Of a stretch of 64,000 nt of DNA, positions 56,864 to 64,000 are shown one piece after another. The notes beneath the pieces were generated by a model. The model did not search any database and was not told the DNA's origin. It saw only the letters and a program-made list of their open reading frames with translations. A program made the translations under genes and the position numbers. Numbering within the stretch: the first letter of the stretch is position 1; the number at the start of each line of letters is the position of its first letter. This DNA comes from an uncultured Rhodospira sp. (lineage in GTDB: Bacteria > Pseudomonadota > Alphaproteobacteria > Rhodospirillales > Rhodospirillaceae): contig NZ_CAKZOT010000112.1 of the NCBI RefSeq assembly GCF_937138205.1, forward strand, positions 90,268 through 154,267, written 5' to 3'.

Positions 56864-57226
56864 GCCCGTCTCCCTTGCCCGTCCGGTTGGATCGCGCCAC
56901 CCGCGGCGCCAGTGCCGGCCCTGCTACCCTAGCGCCGGGCGACGCGGCTTGTCATGCCGCGTCGCACAGACGGAACGGTTTCCTTGAAACCGACCAAGGG
57001 GGTGTGAAAACGCGAGACCGTCTGTTAGGGTGTCGTCACTCAGGAGGGCAGGCCCCCCCGAGCGATTCCGTACGTCTGCGCAGGACGGATCGTCTCACCC
57101 GGCACAGAACGATGCCGTTGGCGGCGCCGAAACCGCCGACGAGGGTTCGGGTGCGCCGCGTCTCCCTCCCATCGACAACAAGTCACGACCATATTCATGG
57201 TCCCTGGTTCTGAGGAGGAAGTCTGA
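56864..57226. other. Divergent region between pap and gap
   Basis: A 363-base gap without a convincing gene. It must hold the promoters of pap (-) and gap (+), but I see no clear -35/-10 pair. Two hairpins lie in the likely gap leader: CCGT 57068-57071 with ACGG 57085-57088, extended by GAT/ATC, and a 9-bp stem 57116-57124 with 57133-57141 containing one G-U pair. GAGGAGGA then precedes the gap ATG. Confidence 0.4.
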
Positions 57227-58234
57227 ATGGCTGTTCGTGTCGCGATCAACGGCTTCGGCCGCATTGGACGCTTGGTTCTCCGCGCGCTGCTCGAGACCGG
57301 GCGGACCGATGTCGAGGTGGTGGCGGTGAACGACCTGGGGTCGCCGGCCGCCAACGCCCACCTGCTCAAGTACGATACCGTGCACGGCACCCTGCCGATG
57401 GACGTGTCGTCGACCGACGATTCGATCGTCGTCAGCGGCAAGCCGATCAAGGTCCTGTCCGAACGCGATCCGACGAAGCTGCCCTGGGGCGATCTCGGCA
57501 TCGACATCGTCATGGAATGCACCGGCATCTTCACCGACCGTGACAAGGCCGCCATGCACCTGACGGCCGGCGCCAAGCGCGTGCTGGTCTCCGCCCCGGC
57601 CGGCGGCGCCGACCTGACGGTCGTCTACGGCGTCAACCACGACAAGCTGTCCGGCGAGCACATGGTCGTTTCCAACGCGTCGTGCACCACCAACTGCCTG
57701 GCCCCGGTGGCCAAGGTGCTGAACGACACGTTCGGCCTGACGCGCGGCTTCATGACCACCATCCACAGCTACACCGGCGACCAGCGCACCGTCGACACCC
57801 TGCACAAGGACCTGCGCCGGGCGCGCGGCGCCGCCGACAATATCATCCCGACCTCCACCGGCGCCGCCAAGGCCGTGGGCTTGGTGCTGCCGGAACTGTC
57901 GGGCAAGCTGGACGGCGTCGCCCTGCGCGTGCCGACCCCGAACGTCTCGCTGGTGGACCTGAAGGCCGAACTGGGCAAGAGCACCGACGCCGACGCCATC
58001 AACGCCGCCATGACCGAGGCCGCCAAGGGCGCGCTGAAAGGTGTGCTGGACGTCAACACGGCGCCGCTGGTCTCCAGCGACTTCAACCACAACAGCTTCA
58101 GTTCGGTCTTCGATGCCACGGGCACGAAGGTCATCGACGGCAATTTCGCCCGCGTGGTGAGCTGGTACGACAACGAGTGGGGCTTCTCGACGCGGATGCT
58201 CGACACCGCCGTCGCGATGGCCAAGACCCTGTAG
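57227..58234 (+). CDS. gap: Glyceraldehyde-3-phosphate dehydrogenase
   Basis: Glycolytic/gluconeogenic dehydrogenase, 335 residues. The NAD-binding start is VAINGFGRIGRL. The catalytic cysteine is in SNASCTTNCLAP and the partner histidine in TTIHSYTGDQ. The C-terminal WYDNEWGFSTRMLD is typical. A very strong GAGGAGGA precedes the ATG. pgk follows on the same strand with a 12-bp hairpin in between. Cofactor choice (NAD or NADP) is not settled here. Confidence 0.97.
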   Translation: MAVRVAINGFGRIGRLVLRALLETGRTDVEVVAVNDLGSPAANAHLLKYDTVHGTLPMDVSSTDDSIVVSGKPIKVLSERDPTKLPWGDLGIDIVMECTGIFTDRDKAAMHLTAGAKRVLVSAPAGGADLTVVYGVNHDKLSGEHMVVSNASCTTNCLAPVAKVLNDTFGLTRGFMTTIHSYTGDQRTVDTLHKDLRRARGAADNIIPTSTGAAKAVGLVLPELSGKLDGVALRVPTPNVSLVDLKAELGKSTDADAINAAMTEAAKGALKGVLDVNTAPLVSSDFNHNSFSSVFDATGTKVIDGNFARVVSWYDNEWGFSTRMLDTAVAMAKTL

Positions 58235-58282
58235 TCCAGCCGGGACGCGGCCCATCGTTGCCGGCCTGAACCGCTTGCACCG

Positions 58283-58309
58283 TCGCCACGCCGGCCCCCG
58301 GCGTGGCGA
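58283..58309 (+). terminator. Stem-loop between gap and pgk
   Basis: A perfect 12-bp stem (TCGCCACGCCGG at 58283-58294 with CCGGCGTGGCGA at 58298-58309) and a 3-base loop, with no T tract after it. It lies 48 bases after the gap stop and 72 before pgk. It more likely protects the gap mRNA 3' end or slows read-through than ends transcription fully. Confidence 0.6.
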
Positions 58310-58381
58310 TGTGCCCGTGTGGGCCATGGTGTGAAGCATGACACGGCCGGCCCCGCTCCCACCGATTCGGAGATGCCCGAA

Positions 58382-59578
58382 ATGCCCGATTTCAAGACCA
58401 TCGACGACCTGGACGTCAACGGCAAGCGCGTGCTGGTGCGCGCCGACCTGAACGTTCCCGTCCGCGACGGCGTCGTCACCGACACCACCCGCATCGACCG
58501 CTCGGCCGAGACCATCAAGGACCTGATGGACAAGGGCGCGTGCGTCGTCGTCATGTCGCACTTCGGCCGGCCCAAGGGACAGCGCGTGCCGGAGATGTCG
58601 CTGCGCCCCATCGTCGAGCCGCTGTCCAAGGCCCTGGGCGGCGTGCCGGTCGCCTTCGCCGATGACTGCATCGGCCCGGGCGCCGAAACGCTGGTCAACG
58701 GCCTGGCACCCGGCGATGTCGCCCTGCTGGAGAACGTCCGCTTCCACGCCGGCGAGGAAAAGAACGACCCGGATCTGGCCCGCCAGTTGGCCGAGCTGGG
58801 CGACATCTACGTCAACGACGCCTTTTCGTCGGCGCACCGCGCCCACGCCTCGACCGAATACCTGGCCCAGCTTCTGCCGTCGGCCGCCGGCCGCCTGATG
58901 CAGGCCGAACTGGAGGCCCTTGGAAAGGCGTTGGAAAACCCGACGCGGCCGGTCGCCGCCATCGTCGGCGGCGCCAAGGTCTCGACCAAGCTGGACCTGC
59001 TCAGCAACATGGTGGCCAAGGTCGACATGCTGATCATCGGCGGCGGCATGGCCAACACGTTCCTGTTCGCCCAGGGCATCGAGATCGGATCCAGCCTGTG
59101 CGAGAAGGACATGGCCGACACCGCCCGCGCGGTGCTGGAAAAGGCCAAGGCCGAGGGCTGCGAGATCGTGCTGCCGGTCGACGCCGTCGTCGCCGGCGAG
59201 TTCAAGGAAGGCGCGGCCAACGAGACCGTCGACATCAAGGCGGTGCCGGCCGACAAGATGATCCTGGACGTCGGCTCGGCCTCCGCCCGCATGGTCGTGG
59301 ACAAGCTGGCCGGCTGCAAGACGCTGGTCTGGAACGGCCCGATGGGCGCGTTCGAGATCAAGCCGTTCGACGCCGCGACCAACATGGTCGCCCAGGAGGC
59401 CGCCAAACTGACCACCGAGGGCAAGCTGTTGACCGTGGCTGGCGGCGGCGACACCGTCTCCGCGCTCAGCAACGCCGGTGTCGGGGACAAGTTCTCCTAC
59501 GTCTCCACCGCCGGCGGCGCCTTCCTGGAGTGGCTGGAAGGCAAGACCCTGCCCGGCGTGGCCGCGCTGCGGGACTGA
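58382..59578 (+). CDS. pgk: Phosphoglycerate kinase
   Basis: Two-domain kinase of 398 residues that makes ATP from 1,3-bisphosphoglycerate. Marks are [14 protein letters not shown] near the N-terminus, [20 protein letters not shown] and the nucleotide-binding C-terminal [13 protein letters not shown]. Two ATGs lie close together (58373 and 58382); GGAG is 9 bases before the second, giving [10 protein letters not shown], so I prefer it. A terminator-like structure follows at 59612. Confidence 0.97.
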   Translation: MPDFKTIDDLDVNGKRVLVRADLNVPVRDGVVTDTTRIDRSAETIKDLMDKGACVVVMSHFGRPKGQRVPEMSLRPIVEPLSKALGGVPVAFADDCIGPGAETLVNGLAPGDVALLENVRFHAGEEKNDPDLARQLAELGDIYVNDAFSSAHRAHASTEYLAQLLPSAAGRLMQAELEALGKALENPTRPVAAIVGGAKVSTKLDLLSNMVAKVDMLIIGGGMANTFLFAQGIEIGSSLCEKDMADTARAVLEKAKAEGCEIVLPVDAVVAGEFKEGAANETVDIKAVPADKMILDVGSASARMVVDKLAGCKTLVWNGPMGAFEIKPFDAATNMVAQEAAKLTTEGKLLTVAGGGDTVSALSNAGVGDKFSYVSTAGGAFLEWLEGKTLPGVAALRD

Positions 59579-59611
59579 GCGGCGGCCGGCCTTGCGGTTT
59601 GACAAACACCT

Positions 59612-59663
59612 GGACCGGCCCGAAAGTCCCGTGCAGGGGGCGGAACGGCCGGTCCTTTGTTTT
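59612..59663 (+). terminator. Terminator of the gap-pgk operon
   Basis: GGACCGGCC (59612-59620) pairs with GGCCGGTCC (59647-59655) and is followed by TTTGTTTT (59656-59663). The 26-base loop can itself pair (TCCC with GGGG). It is 33 bases after the pgk stop. Confidence 0.75.
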
Positions 59664-59695
59664 CAATCGCTTGCCAAAAGATCTGGAGACGGTTT

Positions 59696-60970
59696 GTGAG
59701 GGTGCTGGTCCTCGGCGCCGGGGTCATCGGCGCCACCACGGCCTGCCTGCTGGCGCGCGACGGCCACGCCGTGACGGTGGTCGACCGCCAGCCCGGCCCC
59801 GGCCTCGAAACCAGTTTCGCCAACGGCGGCCAGATCGCCGCCAGCCATGCCGAGCCCTGGGCCAGCCCGCATGTGCTGCCGCAACTCGTCCGCTGGCTGG
59901 GCCGCGACGACGCGCCGTTGCAGTTCCGCTGGCTGCGGCTGGACCCGGCCCTGTGGGGCTGGGGCGCGCGCTTTCTGCTCAACTGCCGGTCCAGCGCCCA
60001 TGCCCGCAACATGGAACGCGCGGTCCGGCTCGCCCTGTACAGCCGCGACCGCCTGCGGTCGCTGCGGTCCGACCTGGGGCTCCGGTACGACGCCCGCACC
60101 GACGGCATCCTGCACGTCTACCGTAACCCGCACAGCCTGCGCCCCGCCGGCGCGGCGGCCGAGATCATGACCGCCGCCGGGCTGGAGCGCCACCACATCA
60201 GCATCGACGAGGCCGTGGACCGCGAACCGGCTTTGGCCGACGCCGCCCCCTCCCTGGCCGGCGCGTTCTTCAGCCCCGGCGACGAAAGCGGTGACGCGCT
60301 GCGGTTCACCGAGTTGATGGCCGAGGACGCCGCCCGGCACGGCGCGCGGATGCTGTACGGGACCGGGGTGCGGCGGCTGCTCCGCAGTGCCGTCAACAGG
60401 CACCGCCTGACCGGCGTCATGACCGACACCGGCCCGATCGAGGCCGACGCGGTGGTCCTGGCCCTGGGAAGCTTCTCGCGGCCGCTGGCCCGCACGGTTG
60501 GTCTGCGCCTGCCGATCTATCCGGCCAAGGGGTATTCCATCACCCTGGACGTTCGGGAGGGCGACCGCGCCCCGCAGGTCAGCCTCACCGATGACGAGCA
60601 CCGCATGGTGTTCTCGCGCCTGGGCGACCGGCTCCGCTGTGCCGGCACGGCGGCGCTGGAGGGCTGGAATACGGCGCTCAACCCGGCTCGCGTTGCCCTG
60701 ACCCTGCGCACGGCTCAGGCCCTGTTTCCACGCGGCGGCAACTACGACGACCCGAACTCCTGGTGTGGGCTGCGGCCGTCGACGCCGGATTCCGTGCCCA
60801 TCCTGGGGCTGGCGCCCCGCTTCGAGAATTTGTGGCTGAACACCGGGCACGGCACCATGGGCTGGGCCATGGCCGCCGGCTCGGCCCAGGTCACGGCCGA
60901 CCTGATCGCCGGCCGCGCGCCGGGCATCGAGGTGTCCGACCTTGGCGCCGGACGGTTCTTGGGCGCCTGA
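59696..60970 (+). CDS. DadA-like FAD-dependent D-amino-acid dehydrogenase
   Basis: FAD-dependent oxidoreductase of 424 residues, most like the small subunit of D-amino-acid dehydrogenase (D-amino acid to keto acid + NH3, electrons to the quinone pool). The dinucleotide motif is VLVLGAGVIGATTACLLA, then ETSFANGGQIAASHAEPWASP in part (SFANGGQI), and the C-terminal NTGHGTMGWAMAAGSAQ. The start is GTG at 59696 with GGAG 8 bases before it. Other DAO-family oxidases are possible. It lies just after the gap-pgk terminator. Confidence 0.87.
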   Translation: MRVLVLGAGVIGATTACLLARDGHAVTVVDRQPGPGLETSFANGGQIAASHAEPWASPHVLPQLVRWLGRDDAPLQFRWLRLDPALWGWGARFLLNCRSSAHARNMERAVRLALYSRDRLRSLRSDLGLRYDARTDGILHVYRNPHSLRPAGAAAEIMTAAGLERHHISIDEAVDREPALADAAPSLAGAFFSPGDESGDALRFTELMAEDAARHGARMLYGTGVRRLLRSAVNRHRLTGVMTDTGPIEADAVVLALGSFSRPLARTVGLRLPIYPAKGYSITLDVREGDRAPQVSLTDDEHRMVFSRLGDRLRCAGTAALEGWNTALNPARVALTLRTAQALFPRGGNYDDPNSWCGLRPSTPDSVPILGLAPRFENLWLNTGHGTMGWAMAAGSAQVTADLIAGRAPGIEVSDLGAGRFLGA

Positions 60971-61058
60971 CAGGGGCGCCTGCCCTGGACGCGCGGGCCT
61001 TACGGCACAATGTTAGGCGGGTCGCCCGCCGTCCCATCACCCACCCGGAGACTCCCCC

Positions 61059-62462
61059 TTGAGCGAGACCGCCTTTGACATCGTGGTCGTCGGCGGCGGC
61101 CCCGGCGGCTATGTCGCCGCCATCCGCGCCGCCCAACTCGGCCTGAAGACCGCCGTCGTCGAACGCGAGCACCTGGGCGGAATCTGCCTCAACTGGGGCT
61201 GCATCCCCACCAAGGCCCTGCTGCGCACCGCCGACGGCTACCGGATGATGCGCCATGCGAGCGACTTGGGCCTGGCCGCCGACAATGTCCGCTTTGACAT
61301 CGATAAGGTCGTCAAGCGTTCGCGCGCGGTCGCTGGCCAGCTTTCCAAGGGCGTCGCCCACCTGCTGAAGAAGAACAAGGTGACGGTCTTCGACGGCCAC
61401 GCCCGGCTGCAGGGCGGCGGAAAACTGTCGGTCACAAAGGACGACAAACCGGTCGCCGACCTGACCGCCGAACACATCATCCTGGCCACCGGCGCGCGCG
61501 CCCGTATCCTGCCCGGCATGGAACCGGACGGCAAACTGGTCTGGACCTACAAGGAGGCCATGGTGCCCGCGTCCATGCCGAAGTCGCTCCTGGTCATCGG
61601 CTCCGGCGCCATCGGTATCGAGTTCGCCAGCTTCTTCCACGAGATGGGCGCCGACACCACCGTGGTTGAGGTGATGGACCGGATCCTGCCGGTCGAGGAC
61701 CCGGAGATCTCGACGTTCGCCCGCAAGAGCTTCGAGAAGCAGGGCCTGACCCTGCACACGTCCACCCAGGTCACGGCCCTGGAGAAGGGCGAGGACTCCG
61801 TCACCTGCACCCTGGAGGGCAAGGACGGCAAGACCCGCCAGATCACGGTGGATCGGGTGATCGTCGCCGTGGGCATCGTCGGCAACGTCGAGGACATCGG
61901 CCTGGAGAACACCAAGGTCGAGGTGGACCGAACCCACGTGACGACCGACGACTGGTGCCGCACGGCCGAGCCCGGCGTCTACGCCATCGGCGATCTGACC
62001 GGGCCGCCCTGGCTGGCGCACAAGGCCAGCCACGAGGGCGTGGCCTGCGTCGAGGCCATTGCCGGTGTCGAGGGCGTCCATCCGCTCGACACCCGGCGCA
62101 TCCCGGCCTGCACCTACTGCCACCCGCAGATCGCCAGTGTCGGCCTGACCGAGGAGCAGGCCAAGGAGGCCGGCCACGAGGTGCGGGTCGGCCGCTTTCC
62201 CTTCATCGGCAACGGCAAGGCCATCGCCCTGGGCGACTCCGAGGGCCTGGTGAAGACCGTATTCGACGCCGACACCGGCGAACTGCTGGGCGCCCACATG
62301 ATCGGCGCCGAGGTCACGGAGCTGATCCAGGGGTATGCGGTGGCCATGACGCTGGAAACCACCGAGGCCGAGCTGATGCACACCGTCTTCCCGCATCCGA
62401 CCCTGTCGGAGATGATGCACGAGTCCGTCCTTGACGCCTATGGACGGGCCGTCCATTTCTAA
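61059..62462 (+). CDS. lpdA: Dihydrolipoyl dehydrogenase (E3)
   Basis: Flavoprotein disulphide reductase of 467 residues that reoxidises lipoyl groups of 2-oxoacid dehydrogenase complexes or the glycine cleavage system. FAD motif [14 protein letters not shown], redox cysteines in [13 protein letters not shown], and C-terminal His-Glu in [11 protein letters not shown]. The start is TTG with CCGGAG 8 bases before it; no ATG fits. A 6-bp hairpin (61016-61021 with 61025-61030) lies upstream. No E1/E2 genes are adjacent. lipA follows after 4 bases, suggesting a shared transcript. Confidence 0.95.
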   Translation: MSETAFDIVVVGGGPGGYVAAIRAAQLGLKTAVVEREHLGGICLNWGCIPTKALLRTADGYRMMRHASDLGLAADNVRFDIDKVVKRSRAVAGQLSKGVAHLLKKNKVTVFDGHARLQGGGKLSVTKDDKPVADLTAEHIILATGARARILPGMEPDGKLVWTYKEAMVPASMPKSLLVIGSGAIGIEFASFFHEMGADTTVVEVMDRILPVEDPEISTFARKSFEKQGLTLHTSTQVTALEKGEDSVTCTLEGKDGKTRQITVDRVIVAVGIVGNVEDIGLENTKVEVDRTHVTTDDWCRTAEPGVYAIGDLTGPPWLAHKASHEGVACVEAIAGVEGVHPLDTRRIPACTYCHPQIASVGLTEEQAKEAGHEVRVGRFPFIGNGKAIALGDSEGLVKTVFDADTGELLGAHMIGAEVTELIQGYAVAMTLETTEAELMHTVFPHPTLSEMMHESVLDAYGRAVHF

Positions 62463-62466
62463 CTTC

Positions 62467-63441
62467 ATGAATGACGTGACCGTGACACTCCCGGACGCGG
62501 AGGCGCCCGCCCCCCGGCCGCGCCACCCGGAAAAGGCCCATCGGCCCGACCAGGAGTCCCCCCGCAAGCCGGACTGGATCCGCGCCAAGGCGCCGACCTC
62601 GCGCGAGGCGGCCGAGGTGCGCCGCCTGATGCGGGACAAGAAGCTGGCGACGGTGTGCGAGGAAGCCGCCTGCCCCAACCTGGGCGAATGCTGGAAGCGC
62701 CGCCATGCGTCCTTCATGATCCTGGGCGACACCTGCACCCGGGCCTGCGCCTTCTGCAACGTCCGCACCGGCCGCCCGGCGCCGCCCGATGCCGACGAGC
62801 CCGAGCGCCTGGCCGAGTCCGTGGCCGCCATGGGGTTGACGCATGTGGTGGTGACCTCGGTGGACCGGGACGACCTGCCGGACGGCGGCGCGCGCCAGTT
62901 CCAACGCACCACCGCCGCCATCCGCGCCCTGGCCCCGGCCACGACCGTTGAAATCCTGACGCCGGATTTCCGCGATAAATCAGGCGCCCTGGAGATCGTT
63001 CTTGAGACACCGCCCGAGGTGTTCAACCACAACCTTGAGACGGTCCCGCGCCTGTATCCGTCGATCCGCCCGGGCGCGCGGTATTTCACCAGTTTGCGCC
63101 TGCTGCAGCGGGCCAAGGAGCGAACGCCGACGCTGTTCACCAAGTCCGGCATCATGCTCGGGCTCGGCGAGACCCCGGAGGAGGTCGCGCAGGTGATGGA
63201 CGACCTGCGCTCCGCCGGCGTGGATTTCCTGACCATCGGCCAGTATCTCCAGCCGACCCGCAAGCACGCCCCGGTCGACCGGTACGTCACGCCGGAGGAG
63301 TTCGAGGCCCACGCCCGCACGGCCCGGGCCAAGGGGTTCCTGCTGGTCTCGGCGACGCCGCTGACCCGATCATCCTATCACGCCGACCGTGATTTCGAGG
63401 CCCTGCGCCGCGCCCGTCTGGACCAGTCGAGGACACCCTGA
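62467..63441 (+). CDS. lipA: Lipoyl synthase LipA
   Basis: Radical SAM enzyme that inserts two sulphurs into protein-bound octanoyl groups, 324 residues. Two cluster motifs are visible: the auxiliary [12 protein letters not shown] and the SAM-binding CTRACAFC. The family end ([21 protein letters not shown] in part) is intact. It starts 4 bases after lpdA. Together with lipB (30367) it supplies the lipoyl cofactor that LpdA serves. Confidence 0.97.
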   Translation: MNDVTVTLPDAEAPAPRPRHPEKAHRPDQESPRKPDWIRAKAPTSREAAEVRRLMRDKKLATVCEEAACPNLGECWKRRHASFMILGDTCTRACAFCNVRTGRPAPPDADEPERLAESVAAMGLTHVVVTSVDRDDLPDGGARQFQRTTAAIRALAPATTVEILTPDFRDKSGALEIVLETPPEVFNHNLETVPRLYPSIRPGARYFTSLRLLQRAKERTPTLFTKSGIMLGLGETPEEVAQVMDDLRSAGVDFLTIGQYLQPTRKHAPVDRYVTPEEFEAHARTARAKGFLLVSATPLTRSSYHADRDFEALRRARLDQSRTP

Positions 63442-63445
63442 CCCC

Positions 63446-63931
63446 ATGCCGACACACGCCGAAAAGCGATTCGTCCCGTACACGCCGCAAGAGATGTATG
63501 ATCTTGTGGCCGATGTGGAACGCTACCCGCAGTTCCTGCCCTGGTGCCTTGCCTCGCGCATCAAGAAGCGGGAGGGGAACGTTTTTCATGCGGACCTGGT
63601 GGTCGGCTTCAAGATGATCCGCGAGCGATTCACGTCTCGGGTGACCCTGACGTCCGGCGAACGCATCGACGTCGCCTATACCGAGGGGCCGTTCCACTAT
63701 CTGAACAACCACTGGATTTTCGAACCCGCCGAAAAGGGCTGCACCATCGACTTCTATGTCGATTTCGAGTTCCGCTCGGCCTTCCTGCAACGGATCATGG
63801 GAAGCTTGTTCAACGAGGCCGTGCGCCGCATGGTCGCCGCGTTCGACAAACGGGCGGAACAGCTCTACGGGCACCGCCCGGAACCGTCGGTCACGCATCA
63901 CAAGACGCAGCCCAGCCCCTCGACCCCGTAA
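63446..63931 (+). CDS. COQ10/RatA START-like ubiquinone-binding protein
   Basis: A 161-residue START/polyketide-cyclase-fold protein of the COQ10/RatA family. Typical segments are RFVPYTPQEMYDLVADVERYPQFLPWC in part (VADVERYPQFLPWC), VGFKMIRERFTSRV and the C-terminal LFNEAVRRMVAAFDKRA. In mitochondria and alphaproteobacteria such proteins bind ubiquinone and support respiration; the RatA toxin name from E. coli is less apt here. It starts 4 bases after lipA, so lpdA-lipA-coq10 form one unit. Confidence 0.92.
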   Translation: MPTHAEKRFVPYTPQEMYDLVADVERYPQFLPWCLASRIKKREGNVFHADLVVGFKMIRERFTSRVTLTSGERIDVAYTEGPFHYLNNHWIFEPAEKGCTIDFYVDFEFRSAFLQRIMGSLFNEAVRRMVAAFDKRAEQLYGHRPEPSVTHHKTQPSPSTP

Positions 63932-64000
63932 CACGGCGGCCGGCAGGGCTCGACAGGGCGCCGCGACGCGACTAAACAGGGATGGGGGCGTCGCAACAGA
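63932..64000. other. End of window, no gene seen
   Basis: 69 bases after the COQ10-like stop with no recognisable gene start, terminator with a T tract or RNA gene. A gene on either strand could begin just outside the window. Confidence 0.5.

Noticed and set aside
57095..59605. An 836-codon minus-strand open frame across gap and pgk
   Set aside because: It is antisense to two highly conserved glycolytic genes and has no domain pattern of its own.

Overview
The window is GC-rich chromosomal DNA of an alphaproteobacterium, most like the Rhodospirillales. This rests on the colinear order dusB(nifR3)-ntrB-ntrC-ntrY-ntrX-trkA-D-amino-acid transaminase-HAD phosphatase-hfq-hflX, the fused ispDF gene, a sufBCDS-sufT-sufA operon led by an Rrf2 regulator, and an orphan lpd-lipA-coq10 set. 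I see no rRNA or tRNA genes, transposase, CRISPR array, phage or plasmid genes. Coding density is high, and most intergenic gaps are under 200 bases.

Layout. 1-4354 (+): a phosphonate/phosphate-type ABC importer, phnC-phnD-phnE-phnE2, with strong stem-loops on both sides of phnD. 4408-4511: a long inverted repeat. 18194 down to 4580 (-): the nitrogen-regulation and housekeeping block from dusB to an inositol-monophosphatase-family gene. 18365-25402: a CcsA-like membrane protein (-), ispDF (+), a small GIY-YIG-like protein (-), a Cupin_5 protein, a radical SAM protein and a large MscS channel (+). 28752 down to 25416 (-): LptG, a GT39-type glycosyltransferase and a PAP2 phosphatase, a plausible lipid A or envelope remodelling set. 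28919-32252: a degenerate Hpt/receiver protein, a DUF924 protein, lipB, cheW and a thioesterase. 38552 down to 32258 (-): the SUF iron-sulphur operon. 38907-43587 (+): a DUF2934 protein with a basic tail, then glgB and glgX. 47601 down to 43694 (-): dgcN-dgcA (D-glutamate catabolism), a SprA-like protein without its protease motif and a glycosyltransferase. 47728-56863: matB, a lipoprotein, a DapA-family protein, comF, an NDUFAF5-like methyltransferase-fold protein, sfsA, map, an esterase and a two-domain PPK2. 57227-63931 (+): gap-pgk, a DadA-type dehydrogenase, lpd, lipA and a COQ10/RatA protein.

How the genes fit together. NtrB/NtrC and NtrY/NtrX are two sensor-regulator pairs for nitrogen control. 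SUF supplies clusters for enzymes such as LipA, whose product step (with LipB) lipoylates the complexes served by Lpd. GlgB and GlgX act on glycogen. D-amino acids recur: a D-amino-acid transaminase, the DgcN/DgcA pair and a DadA-type dehydrogenase. No single locus is clearly a new system. The best leads are the Hpt/receiver protein that has lost both phosphorylation residues, the LptG-GT39-PAP2 set, the protease-dead SprA-like protein coupled to a glycosyltransferase, the GIY-YIG-like small protein and the DUF2934-glycogen linkage. All function calls come from reading motifs and gene order; no database search was run.
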